Positions 45,017 through 53,000 of a stretch of DNA of 64,000 bases are shown piece by piece. Source of the stretch: an uncultured Alistipes sp. (GTDB lineage Bacteria; Bacteroidota; Bacteroidia; Bacteroidales; Rikenellaceae); contig CALUJN010000048.1 in NCBI GenBank assembly GCA_944320985.1, forward strand, positions 35,293 to 99,292, written 5' to 3'. The position numbers and the translations under genes were made by a program. Each line of letters starts with the position of its first letter. The stretch's first letter is position 1. A model generated the notes under the pieces. The model made no database searches. It saw only the letters and a list, made by a program, of their open reading frames with translations, and was not told the origin of the DNA.

Positions 45017-45823
45017 TTATGCGTTGTTGCCGTTTTGGGAATTGTCGTTCAACTCGACATCGATCGTGCGTTCGTCGAGGTATTTGTCGCTGAGGTTGAT
45101 CGTCACCGTGGCGCTGCCGTTGTCTTGGGCATCGAAATGAAACGTGTGGCGCGTGCGTGCAACGGTCTGCTCGAGTTGTTGTTTGGGAAAGGTGTAGTCC
45201 CGGTCGAATCCCGCGCCGGTCTGGCTCTGGAGTTTGGCCTTCCCGGTGAGGGTCAGACGCGTGCCGGCCTCGACGAAGACCGCTTCATCCGGCGTCTCGG
45301 CTCCGGGCGTGAAGGTGAAACGGTTCCCGGCGGAGGTCGTGACCGTGAAGGTCGCCTCGTGGAAGTAGTTCAGAAACGACTCCGAGGCCGTTACGAGCAC
45401 CTGCGCATTGGCGATGCGGGCCGTAAGCGACTCTTCGATGGTTTTGCGCGGAAGGATCTCGACGCTCTTCGATCCGTAATAATAGGGTTTTCCGACCCCT
45501 TCGTCGGCAGGCTTTCCGTACGAGATTTCGACGGTGTAGCTTCCGGCCTGGAGAAGCGTCTGGGAGTCGTTGAATGCCGCGATGCTCGGCCAGCTTTGTG
45601 AATAGTCCGTGCCGGAGATCGTGAGCGAGAACTCTTCGGCCGAGGGAACCGGAGAGGTGGCGATCTCCGCACGGGTCGAGATCATCGCATCGGGTTCGAG
45701 CCGGATCTGCAGGGTTCCGTACCCTTCGGTTTCGGTGGAGGTTTCGGACTTGGAGCATCCTCCGGCCAGCAATACCGCTACAACCGGGATTATCCACCAT
45801 TTATGGAATACAACAGTTTTCAT
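45017..45823 (-). CDS. DUF4493-domain surface lipoprotein, short form
   Basis: This is a 268-residue lipoprotein with lipobox AGGC (Cys23) followed by SKSE. Almost the whole mature chain is one DUF4493 domain: GTLQIRLEPDAMISTRA, GSYTVEISYGKPADEG, YYYGSKSVEILPRKT and ANAQVLVTAS mark the repeated pattern. It is the smallest of the three DUF4493 proteins in the operon and lacks any added C-terminal domain. Its ATG overlaps the stop of the fimbrillin-like gene by one base. Confidence 0.78.
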   Translation of the reverse strand: MKTVVFHKWWIIPVVAVLLAGGCSKSETSTETEGYGTLQIRLEPDAMISTRAEIATSPVPSAEEFSLTISGTDYSQSWPSIAAFNDSQTLLQAGSYTVEISYGKPADEGVGKPYYYGSKSVEILPRKTIEESLTARIANAQVLVTASESFLNYFHEATFTVTTSAGNRFTFTPGAETPDEAVFVEAGTRLTLTGKAKLQSQTGAGFDRDYTFPKQQLEQTVARTRHTFHFDAQDNGSATVTINLSDKYLDERTIDVELNDNSQNGNNA

Positions 45824-47664
45824 TACTTGATAGGAGCTAAGGAGACCCGTATGTTGTCAAGAATAACCCATTGCTGGGTGTAACTGAAGTTGGGAGCCCC
45901 ATCGACGAAGCAATCCCAGGACAAACGACATCCGTTGTTGCAGTTTTCGATGGCAAATTCGATGGAAGGCGCCGTGGCGGGATCCAGATTTTCCACGGAT
46001 CCGTTCGTGGGGGCCGAGACGGTCCCCGTCAGGAATTCGATGGTTTCACCACCCTTGATCGCCGAGGAGCCTCCCTCGTAATATCCGAACAGGGCATCGG
46101 TCTTTGTGGTATATCCGTAATTCAACACCGGGGTGCCACCTTTGTTATTTCTTCCCGAGTAGTTGAACTTTACATAGACTTTACAGGGCGTTTTCAGTCC
46201 TGCGATCTGTCGGGAGTCCACACGTCCCCGATAGGTGCCTAACAGGATGACTCTTTCTGCTTGATGCCGGATGGATAGCGTTTTGCCTCCTTCGATATAC
46301 CATTGGTTGCCGCTCCATCCGGGCAGGCCCCAATCATCTCCCCATTCGATTTGGGTGCTGGACCCGGAGTCGGACGGCCCGCCGTTGTTGTTGTGTGTGG
46401 TCGTAAGGCTGAAATCCTCTTCGAGGAGGTAGGGCACGTTGAAACTGGCCACGCGGTTCTCTGCGCCGTCCGTTATTGCCGGCATGGTGAACTCTTCGCT
46501 AAGGAGTGCATGTTCCGAATCGTACGTTACCTGGAAACCGGCGAGTTCCTGTGTCGGATTCGGATAGCCCCGGAAGCGGACCGTATAGTCGCCCGTGCCG
46601 GTGACATCGAACGTCCGGCTCGGGTTGCCGTCCTCGAAGGTCCAGCCCGAAGGTGCCGTCACCGTAAAGGTGTTGATCGCCTCACCCAGCGTGTTGATTC
46701 CCGTCTCCGCGAGATGGAAGATCAGTTGCGTGATCGGAGCCTCCATGGCCGGAATGTTGTAGTTGATCGGGGTGGTGTGGCCTGCGGCAAAGGTCCGGTC
46801 GGCGGTCAGCGGGGCGAACGAGCGTGTCTCCGATTCGCGGCTCTGGCTCGATGCCACGATCGAAACCTCCTGCCCCTCGTCGAGCGTTACGGGGGCGATC
46901 ATGGCATAGACCACATCGCCCACATCCTTCGGCTCGGCGAACCGCAGCGTCAGGGTGTTGCTTGAGGCGCTCAGTACGCCGTCGGCTTCGGGATTGGAGG
47001 CATCGACGGTCAACCGGCCTGCAACAGGCTTCGGGAAGGTGAGCACGATCTCCGAGACGGGCTCTCCGAGGTCGTTCTTCGGGATCGAGATTTTCAGTAC
47101 GTGGATCTTGTGAGCGAACTGCAGGGTGACGATGTCCGAGTTGTCGCTCACGCCGCTGGGATCCTTCCGGTCGTGTTCGCGCAGGGCTTCGGCCCCCACG
47201 ATCGGGTCGGCCACCATGATGTCCCATTCGCCGTGGAACGCTCCGTCCTGTACGGCCGGGATTTCGTAGCTGGCCTGCAGCCCTTCGGTCGAGGTCGGGA
47301 CGGGCGAGACGGCATAATAGGCATAGGTATCTTCGGCCATCTGCGGGATACTGCCCCGGAAGCTGGCCGAATTGTAGGTTGCATTATAGTGGTAGAGGCT
47401 GAAGGTCGAGGCTTCAAGAACGGTCTGTGCGGCGGAGTTTACGGCCCACAGCGCGATTTGGTCGCCGGGTTGCCACTTCACCGTTTTCCCGTCCTCTTCC
47501 AGGGAGGTGCGGGTTGCAGCCTGGGTGGTGATGTCGAGCCGCGGCCCCGAGCCGATCGAAACCTGAATGGCATGCGCTGCCGGTTCCGTTTCGGACTCCG
47601 GAGCCTGGGAGCAGGCGGCAAGCAGAGTCGGCAGAAGCAGCAGAATTGTCCAATGTTTCATCAT
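45823..47664 (-). CDS. Fimbrillin-like surface lipoprotein, first gene of the DUF4493/PCMD operon
   Basis: This 613-residue lipoprotein starts at the ATG at 47664 (others lie at 47670 and 47661). The lipobox is LAAC, with Cys near residue 18. Residues about 45-320 resemble the fimbrillin family: a TRTSLEEDGKTVKWQPGDQIALW opening and YAYYAVSPVP and FAHKIHVLKISIPKNDLGE segments are typical of Mfa/FimA-like subunits. A second immunoglobulin-like region and a C-terminal domain ending WVILDNIRVSL follow. No Arg-gingipain-type processing site or donor strand can be assigned by eye, so it may be a surface protein rather than a fimbrial shaft. Confidence 0.7.
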   Translation of the reverse strand: MMKHWTILLLLPTLLAACSQAPESETEPAAHAIQVSIGSGPRLDITTQAATRTSLEEDGKTVKWQPGDQIALWAVNSAAQTVLEASTFSLYHYNATYNSASFRGSIPQMAEDTYAYYAVSPVPTSTEGLQASYEIPAVQDGAFHGEWDIMVADPIVGAEALREHDRKDPSGVSDNSDIVTLQFAHKIHVLKISIPKNDLGEPVSEIVLTFPKPVAGRLTVDASNPEADGVLSASSNTLTLRFAEPKDVGDVVYAMIAPVTLDEGQEVSIVASSQSRESETRSFAPLTADRTFAAGHTTPINYNIPAMEAPITQLIFHLAETGINTLGEAINTFTVTAPSGWTFEDGNPSRTFDVTGTGDYTVRFRGYPNPTQELAGFQVTYDSEHALLSEEFTMPAITDGAENRVASFNVPYLLEEDFSLTTTHNNNGGPSDSGSSTQIEWGDDWGLPGWSGNQWYIEGGKTLSIRHQAERVILLGTYRGRVDSRQIAGLKTPCKVYVKFNYSGRNNKGGTPVLNYGYTTKTDALFGYYEGGSSAIKGGETIEFLTGTVSAPTNGSVENLDPATAPSIEFAIENCNNGCRLSWDCFVDGAPNFSYTQQWVILDNIRVSLAPIK

Positions 47665-47691
47665 GAGCAAATTCTTTTATCTGAGTATCTG

Positions 47692-47699
47692 CAAAAATA
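47692..47699 (-). promoter_or_regulatory. -7 promoter element for the seven-gene DUF4493/PCMD operon
   Basis: On the minus strand it is TATTTTTG, a TAnnTTTG match, 28 bases ahead of the chosen ATG. A clear -33 TTG is not seen at the expected distance. Confidence 0.55.
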
Positions 47700-47796
47700 G
47701 GAGCAAGAGGCCGTTTTCGAAAATAAATTCAACGAACAGGCTGTTTTTCATCACGAAACCGGCTCTTTCACACGACCATTGCAGGAACGTTTACAT

Positions 47797-47837
47797 AAAA
47801 AAGGCTCTCCGACACACTCTTGTCGGAGAACCTTTTT
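47797..47837. terminator. Terminator between the DPP5-like gene and the DUF4493/PCMD operon
   Basis: A long hairpin (aaaaagg-ct-ctccgaca / tgtcggag-aa-ccttttt) with one two-base internal mismatch has T-runs on both strands. It should end the leftward DPP5-like transcript. Confidence 0.85.
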
Positions 47838-47907
47838 CGCGTTGAATCCCGTTTTTTCGGGGCCTTGCGGATTCTTTTTCGGGAGGGCCCTCTTTCCGGT
47901 TTTGTCG

Positions 47908-47916
47908 CCCCCCCCC
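47908..47916. repeat. Nine-base C/G homopolymer after the DPP5-like gene
   Basis: On the sense strand of the peptidase gene this is nine G residues starting 13 bases after the stop codon. Confidence 0.9.
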
Positions 47917-47928
47917 GCCTCCGAAGGA

Positions 47929-50073
47929 CTATTCGGCCTGCTTGACGTAGCGGTCGAGCCAGCCGAAGAATTCGCGGTTCCAGACCATCGAGTTCTGGGG
48001 CTTGAAGACCTGGTGCGCCTCGTTCTCGAACTCCACCAACCGGGCCGGGATGCCGCGTACGCGGGCGGCCGTGAAGGCCTCAAGGGATTGTGTGTAGGGG
48101 ATGCGGAAATCCTTCTCGCCGGTGAAGATCAGGATCGGCGTATCCCACTTTTCGACGAACTTGTGGGGTGAATTGGCATAGGAACGCTGTGCCGTGGCGT
48201 TCGTGTGGTCCCAGTACGAGCCTCCGTAGTCGTTGTTGACGAACCATAACTCCTCGGTTTCGCCGTACATCGACTCGAAATTGAAGATGCCGCAATGGGC
48301 GATGAAGGCCTTGAAGCGCTTCTCGTGGCATCCGGCCAGGAAGAAGACCGAATAGCCGCCGTACGAGGCACCGACACATCCCATGCGGGTTTCATCGGCC
48401 CACGGTTCGCGCGCCACGTCGTCGATGGCCGAGAGGTAGTCGCGGATGTTCTGTCCGGAGTAGTCGCCCGAGATCTGGTCGAGCCACTCCTGCCCGAACG
48501 AGGGTACGCCGCGGCGGTTCGGTGCCACGACGATGTAACCCTGCGCGGCCATCAGCTGGAAGTTCCAACGGTAGCTCCAGCCGTTTGCCACGACGCTCTG
48601 CGGTCCGCCTTCGCAGTAGAGCAGCGTGGGGTAACTCTTGGCGGGGTCGAAATCGGGCGGAAGGATCACCCACGTGAGCATCTGCTTGCCGTCGGTGGTC
48701 CGTACCCAGCGCTTCTCGACCTTGCCCATGCGGATCTTTTCGTAAATGGCGTCGTTGATGGCGGAAATCTTCGTCAGGGTGCCGTCAGCGGGGTTCACCT
48801 CGTAGAACTCCGAGGCCGACGAGATCGTGGCCAGCTCGGCCACCATGCGCCCGCCGCCCGTCGTAAAGGCCGTGATGCTGTGATCACCCTCGGTGAGGAC
48901 CTCCACCTCGCCGTCGACCGTCGCCACGCGGCAGATCTGATACGTACCTTCGATCGGTGCGATGAACCACACGCGGTCGTTCCCCTCCCAGACGACGTTC
49001 TGGGCGTTGTAATCGAAATCCTCCGTCAGGTCGCGCATCTCGGCCGTCGTGCAGTCGTAGAGGAACAGACGCGCCTTGTCCGATTCGTTGCCGGCCCGGC
49101 GCTGCGAGAGGAAGGCGATCTTCTGATCGTCGGGCGACCAGACGGGGTATTTGTCATACCCCGGAAGGTTGTCGCGCAGCCGCTCGATCGGCTCTCCGGA
49201 GATGAGATTCGTCGGTTTGCAGATGTTCTGCGTCTGTCCCGAGGCGACGTCGTAGACGAAGATGTCCGAATCGGTCGAGACGGCGTAGGCCGTGCCCGTA
49301 AGGGGTTTGCAGGTGTAGGCGAGCATCGTGCCGGCGTTGTTCCAGGCGATCTCGGCCATGTCGAAGTAGGGGGCCAGGGGAACATCCCAGGCTGCGTCGG
49401 CGCCGAGGAGGTCCTGTCCCTCCTTCAGCCCGTCGGGTCCGAAGTCACCGACGAACAGGTGCATGTATTCACCCTCGTCCCAATAGTCCCAGTGGCGGGC
49501 CATCAGGTCGTCGTAGATCCGCGCCTTCGACTTCGGCATGTCCTTGTGCATGTCGGCCGAACGGCGGTCGGCGGCCTGGACGCGCTGTACGTACCACGCC
49601 TTGTCGCCGCGGGGCGAGATGCCGAACCCCTCGACGTCACGTGCGAAGTCCGAAAGCTGGCGCACGTCGCCGCCTGTGGGGTTCATCTCCCAGACCTGCA
49701 TCGAGCCGCTGCGGTCCGAGAGGAAGTAGATCTTCTGTCCGTCGGCGCTCCAGCGCGGCGAGAGGTTGTTCGAGGTGTAGTCGGTGAGCCGGGTTACGGC
49801 TTTCGTGTCGAGCGCTTCGATCCAAAGGGTCGTCACGCCGCGGTTCTCGGCCATGTTGTAGTCGGTCTGCTGGTAGAGGAGGCGTGTGCCGTCGGGTGAA
49901 AGAACGGCGCCGGCAGCACGGCTCATTTTCCACATCACCTCGGGAGTGAAGCGCCCCGCGGCGATCTCCTCCGGCGTCAGTGCATTGTCGATCTTCAGGG
50001 CTTCGGGACGCTGCCGGTCGCAGGCACCCAGCCCCACAGTTGCAAGAACCATCATCAGAATGATTTTTTTCAT
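47929..50073 (-). CDS. S9-family prolyl oligopeptidase, dipeptidyl-peptidase 5-like
   Basis: This is a 714-residue serine peptidase with a lipoprotein-type signal (LGAC, Cys18). No acidic pair follows the Cys (DRQR), so it probably faces the periplasm. The N-terminal beta-propeller of WD/PD40-like blades (LSPDGTRLLY, PRWSADGQKIYFLS, PVWSPDDQKIAFLS) spans about 45-440. The C-terminal alpha/beta-hydrolase has nucleophile Ser570 in GASYGGYS, Asp in GEKDFRIPY and His in FENEAHQVF. Gut Bacteroidales DPP5-type enzymes release dipeptides from peptides after import. A terminator and a G-run follow the gene. Confidence 0.93.
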   Translation of the reverse strand: MKKIILMMVLATVGLGACDRQRPEALKIDNALTPEEIAAGRFTPEVMWKMSRAAGAVLSPDGTRLLYQQTDYNMAENRGVTTLWIEALDTKAVTRLTDYTSNNLSPRWSADGQKIYFLSDRSGSMQVWEMNPTGGDVRQLSDFARDVEGFGISPRGDKAWYVQRVQAADRRSADMHKDMPKSKARIYDDLMARHWDYWDEGEYMHLFVGDFGPDGLKEGQDLLGADAAWDVPLAPYFDMAEIAWNNAGTMLAYTCKPLTGTAYAVSTDSDIFVYDVASGQTQNICKPTNLISGEPIERLRDNLPGYDKYPVWSPDDQKIAFLSQRRAGNESDKARLFLYDCTTAEMRDLTEDFDYNAQNVVWEGNDRVWFIAPIEGTYQICRVATVDGEVEVLTEGDHSITAFTTGGGRMVAELATISSASEFYEVNPADGTLTKISAINDAIYEKIRMGKVEKRWVRTTDGKQMLTWVILPPDFDPAKSYPTLLYCEGGPQSVVANGWSYRWNFQLMAAQGYIVVAPNRRGVPSFGQEWLDQISGDYSGQNIRDYLSAIDDVAREPWADETRMGCVGASYGGYSVFFLAGCHEKRFKAFIAHCGIFNFESMYGETEELWFVNNDYGGSYWDHTNATAQRSYANSPHKFVEKWDTPILIFTGEKDFRIPYTQSLEAFTAARVRGIPARLVEFENEAHQVFKPQNSMVWNREFFGWLDRYVKQAE

Positions 50074-50100
50074 TTTTGTGGAGGTTTTCCTATTTATTCG

Positions 50101-50108
50101 TATTTTTG
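50101..50108 (+). promoter_or_regulatory. -7 promoter element for the Nudix gene
   Basis: TATTTTTG matches TAnnTTTG, 23 bases before the ATG. A TTG at 50076-50078 is 22 bases upstream, slightly too far for a perfect -33. Confidence 0.5.
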
Positions 50109-50131
50109 GTGTTCGAAAAATCGTTCACGAC

Positions 50132-50734
50132 ATGACTCGTACCGTCTATTTTGCCGATCGCAGCCTCTGTTTCGCGACATCGGCTCCCGACCAGGGGTGG
50201 TACACCGTTGCGGCGGAGCCCGACGGCGGCATATCACGCGCCAAGATACTGAATTTTCTCGAATCGTACAACTCCGTAGCGGTGGTTTCGGAGGATCCCG
50301 AGGCGACGTTCAAGGCCTTTGCGGCGCAGTTCGCGTGGGTTGAGGCGGCCGGAGGAGTGGTTGTCGATGAGGGGGGCCGGTGGCTGCTGATCCACCGCAA
50401 CGGACGTTGGGACCTCCCGAAGGGACACCTCGAGGCGGGTGAAAGCCTTGAGCAGTGTGCCGCCCGCGAGGTGGAAGAGGAGACCGGTGTGGCGGGTGAG
50501 GTGGTACGCCCGCTGTGCGCGACGCTGCACGCCTACTGGTTTCCGAAGACTTCGCGCTGGGAGCTGAAGCAGACCCATTGGTTCGAGCTCCGTGCAACGG
50601 ACCCCGCCGCCTTGCAGCCCCAGACCGAGGAGGGCATCGAACGGGTCGTGTGGTGTACGCCGACGGAGGCTGCGGAACATCTCCGCGGAGCCTTCCCGAC
50701 GATCCGCCGCGTGGCCGAGGCGATGGGCCGATAG
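50132..50734 (+). CDS. Nudix hydrolase
   Basis: This 200-residue protein is read from the ATG at 50132; the open frame upstream lies over the peptidase promoter and is not likely to be translated. The first ~70 residues are not recognised. The Nudix domain begins near residue 73 (AGGVVVDEGGRWLLIHRNGRWDLPKG). The complete Nudix box GHLEAGESLEQCAAREVEEETGV type signature, with the REVEEE metal ligands, follows. Nudix enzymes split nucleoside diphosphates linked to another group; the substrate is not predictable. It diverges from the peptidase gene. Confidence 0.93.
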   Translation: MTRTVYFADRSLCFATSAPDQGWYTVAAEPDGGISRAKILNFLESYNSVAVVSEDPEATFKAFAAQFAWVEAAGGVVVDEGGRWLLIHRNGRWDLPKGHLEAGESLEQCAAREVEEETGVAGEVVRPLCATLHAYWFPKTSRWELKQTHWFELRATDPAALQPQTEEGIERVVWCTPTEAAEHLRGAFPTIRRVAEAMGR

Positions 50735-50768
50735 GTGGCGGACGATCGGGCTTTTCAATCCTTCCGGA

Positions 50769-51464
50769 CTACTTCTGTCCGAGACGGAGTTTTGCGGCCT
50801 CCTTGTATTTCCTGGATATTTCGATTTCGGTCTCTCCGATCCGGATGCGGGTCGGGCGGTAGGCGTCGATACGCTCCGTATTGACGATATAGGAGCGGTG
50901 CACACGCAGAAAACGGCGGTCGAGCAGCCCTTCCCATTGTGAAATACGGGTCTTCGTGCGGTAGGACTCACCGGAGACGGTACGGATCCAGACCTCGTCG
51001 TCGTTCGATTCGACGTAGAGAATCTCTGCCGGGTCGAGTGTCACTTTCCGACGCTCGGAGATGAAACTCAGCGCGGTGCTGTAGGAACGGCAGCGTTCGA
51101 GATGCCGTTCGAGTGCCCGTTCCGGCAGGATGAATATCGCGAGCAGCAACAGTATGACCAGCGGATTGAATGCAAACCGGGGCAATGTCTCGGGCAGGGT
51201 GTCGAAGGCCACGCGGTGCCCGAGCACGAGGGCAAGATATTCGATCGCGACGACGGCCCCGAACAGGTATAAGGTGTTGAGCAGGCCCCGGGAGCGGTTT
51301 TCGAACGAGAGCTGCGGCACGAAATAGCGCAGGGCCAGCATCCCGGGGAGGAAAAACACGGTCAGCAGAATCGCCTGATCGAGCGCATATCCCATTGCTC
51401 CGAAGAGCAGGGCGATCAGTGCGGTCGAGACCAGCCACCAGAGAAAGGGCAGATTCTGTTTCAT
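50769..51464 (-). CDS. LytTR-family DNA-binding regulator with an N-terminal membrane domain
   Basis: This is a 231-residue protein. The first ~115 residues contain four hydrophobic helices (about 8-28, 31-47, 62-82 and 97-113). After a short cationic linker, the LytTR domain (about 130-228) shows LYVESNDDEVWIRTVSGE, RFLRVHRSYIVN and the closing EIEISRKYKEAAKLRL. It has no receiver domain, so it is a membrane-anchored one-component regulator instead of a classical response regulator. Such proteins in Bacteroidetes often control nearby genes; no target is evident here. A good -7 element precedes it. Confidence 0.9.
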   Translation of the reverse strand: MKQNLPFLWWLVSTALIALLFGAMGYALDQAILLTVFFLPGMLALRYFVPQLSFENRSRGLLNTLYLFGAVVAIEYLALVLGHRVAFDTLPETLPRFAFNPLVILLLLAIFILPERALERHLERCRSYSTALSFISERRKVTLDPAEILYVESNDDEVWIRTVSGESYRTKTRISQWEGLLDRRFLRVHRSYIVNTERIDAYRPTRIRIGETEIEISRKYKEAAKLRLGQK

Positions 51465-51486
51465 CGAAGAGTCGGTTTGTCGGATA

Positions 51487-51494
51487 CAAATATA
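51487..51494 (-). promoter_or_regulatory. -7 promoter element for the LytTR regulator gene
   Basis: On the minus strand it is TATATTTG, a TAnnTTTG match, 22 bases before the ATG. Confidence 0.55.
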
Positions 51495-51623
51495 GGTGAA
51501 ATTCCCTGAGGCGGCGGCGTCTCCGGCAGGGAAACAGACCCGGAAAAGGCTTGCGAGGGGTTTCTACCGGAGAGCAGAGGGTTTCGACACCCCGGATTTT
51601 TCGCTTTGCGGCGACCTTGTGGC

Positions 51624-51631
51624 TATCTTTG
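51624..51631 (+). promoter_or_regulatory. -7 promoter element for the small membrane protein gene
   Basis: TATCTTTG matches TAnnTTTG and would place the start of transcription near 51638. This supports a start codon at 51668 or 51674 and not the longer open frame from 51551. Confidence 0.55.
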
Positions 51632-51667
51632 CTGTCGGGAATGGTCCCGAAAAACATTCAAATCCTA

Positions 51668-51985
51668 ATGCGTATGTTTCAACTTTTTGTCGAAGGCGGA
51701 CTGTGGGGCATGACCCTGCTGACCCTGGAATTGATTGGTCTGTTGCTTGCAGCCTGGAAGGCTCCCGCCTGGATCAAGGAGATCGGCCTGCTGGCTCTGA
51801 TTACGGGGGTTGTCTACATGCTGCTCGGGCTGTCACAGGCGCTGGGTGTCGTGAGGATGGCCGGCGACATCGCCCCTTCGCTGCTGGCCGGTGGCCTGCG
51901 GGTCGCCTGCATACCGGTTATTTACGGACTGTTGATCTACGCCCTGTCGCTTGTGATTCGCATGCTTCAGAAACCGCGGATCTGA
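51668..51985 (+). CDS. Small MotA/TolQ/ExbB-like integral membrane protein
   Basis: This 105-residue protein (ATG at 51668, or a nested one at 51674) has three hydrophobic helices: GLWGMTLLTLELIGLLLAAW, IGLLALITGVVYMLLGLS and VACIPVIYGLLIYALSLVI. The opening MFQLFVEGGLWGM and the closing LLAGGLRVACIPVIYGLLIY resemble the first and last membrane segments of ExbB/TolQ/MotA proteins. The large cytoplasmic domain is missing. The likeness is by eye and may be superficial. It is monocistronic, with its own promoter and a strong terminator. Function is unknown. Confidence 0.65.
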   Translation: MRMFQLFVEGGLWGMTLLTLELIGLLLAAWKAPAWIKEIGLLALITGVVYMLLGLSQALGVVRMAGDIAPSLLAGGLRVACIPVIYGLLIYALSLVIRMLQKPRI

Positions 51986-52011
51986 CCGCTGACGGAGGTG
52001 CCGGACAACGG

Positions 52012-52046
52012 AAAGCGGTCTCTGAACCCATTCAGAGACCGCTTTT
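52012..52046. terminator. Bidirectional terminator between the small membrane protein gene and the SRPBCC gene
   Basis: A perfect 15-bp inverted repeat (aaagcggtctctgaa / ttcagagaccgcttt) has a four-base loop and is followed by T residues. It sits between convergent genes. Confidence 0.92.
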
Positions 52047-52073
52047 GCTTTTTGGTTGCTTTTGCTGCTGCCG

Positions 52074-52496
52074 TCAGAAAGCCGGTGCCTGGTTCATTGC
52101 CGTGGCGATGCCTTCGGCAATCTGGTCGATGGCCCCCTGCAGCTTCGAGCCCAGCATCATCTTCATCATCATGTTCAGTTCGATGTGCAGCACGAGCCGC
52201 ATCCGCGTATCCGTCTCCGAGACCTTGTGCAGCTGGATCCAGAAGGCGAAATCCATCGGCACGCCCCCTTCATCACCGACGATCTTGACGTGCTTGGGTT
52301 CGACGCGCTCCTCCATGCGGAGCTTGACGGTGAAGCCTTTGGCCTTGAACGAGCAGCGATCCTCGGTGGCCTGCCACTCCTCGACGCGGTCGGCCAGTGC
52401 GGGCGTGAGGTTGTCGAAGCGGCTTACAAGGGCATAGATCTGTTCTGCGGGGCGCAGAATCTGGTGTTGTTTCGAGATGTATTCCTGCATTTTCAT
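52074..52496 (-). CDS. SRPBCC (START/polyketide cyclase-like) superfamily protein
   Basis: This is a 140-residue single-domain cytoplasmic protein. The N-terminal strand-helix-helix (RPAEQIYALVSRFDNLTPAL), the curved strands (CSFKAKGFTVKLRMEERVEP, TRMRLVLHIELN) and the long C-terminal helix (GSKLQGAIDQIAEGIATAMNQ) are the helix-grip layout of SRPBCC proteins, which bind hydrophobic ligands. Ligand and partner are unknown. It lies 81 bases after tsaE and may be the last gene of the porX-tsaE message. Confidence 0.82.
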   Translation of the reverse strand: MKMQEYISKQHQILRPAEQIYALVSRFDNLTPALADRVEEWQATEDRCSFKAKGFTVKLRMEERVEPKHVKIVGDEGGVPMDFAFWIQLHKVSETDTRMRLVLHIELNMMMKMMLGSKLQGAIDQIAEGIATAMNQAPAF

Positions 52497-52577
52497 GGGT
52501 TTTTGACGGGATTGTATGGGTAACAGCCCTCGAAGGTGTCTTCCCGGAGGGCGTTGGCATGTCTCAGGGGCGGAAAG

Positions 52578-52994
52578 TCAGTCTATTTCGAAGGTCCGGG
52601 AGGTCTCGCTGTCCACGGTGATGCGCACCGTCATGACGTTGTCGGGCAGCAACGCCTCGATCCGCTCCGGCCACTCCACCAGACACAGATCCCCCGAATA
52701 GAAATACTCCTCGTATCCGAAGTCGAAGGCCTCGCGGAGATCCTCGATGCGGTAGAAGTCGAAGTGGTAGATGCGGCGGTTGCCCTGCCCCTTGTACTGG
52801 TTGACGATGGCGAACGTAGGGCTGGTCACGGTGTCCGAAGCGCCGAGTTGTGCGGCGATTTCCCGGATGAGCGTCGTCTTTCCGGCGCCCATCTCGCCGC
52901 GGAAGGCCACCACCGTACGGCGCCCCAGCGACTCGATGACCGCCCGGGCGACTTGCGGCAACTCCTCCTGCGAAGTGATATGGATGGTTCTCAT
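52578..52994 (-). CDS. tsaE: tRNA threonylcarbamoyladenosine biosynthesis ATPase TsaE
   Basis: This 138-residue P-loop ATPase assists TsaB-TsaD in making t6A at position 37 of ANN-decoding tRNAs. Walker A is RGEMGAGKTTL (about 32-42). The family motifs SPTFAIVNQY and HFDFYRIED follow, and LCLVEWPER gives the Walker B-like strand. Length is normal for the family. The start is six bases after the porX stop, so the two are co-transcribed. Confidence 0.96.
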   Translation of the reverse strand: MRTIHITSQEELPQVARAVIESLGRRTVVAFRGEMGAGKTTLIREIAAQLGASDTVTSPTFAIVNQYKGQGNRRIYHFDFYRIEDLREAFDFGYEEYFYSGDLCLVEWPERIEALLPDNVMTVRITVDSETSRTFEID

Positions 52995-53000
52995 GGTTGT

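Noticed and set aside
45823-47664. Classical Mfa/FimA fimbrial operon
   Set aside because: The first protein is fimbrillin-like, but no anchor or usher-like partner such as MfaII-type genes is recognisable and the following lipoproteins are DUF4493/PCMD.
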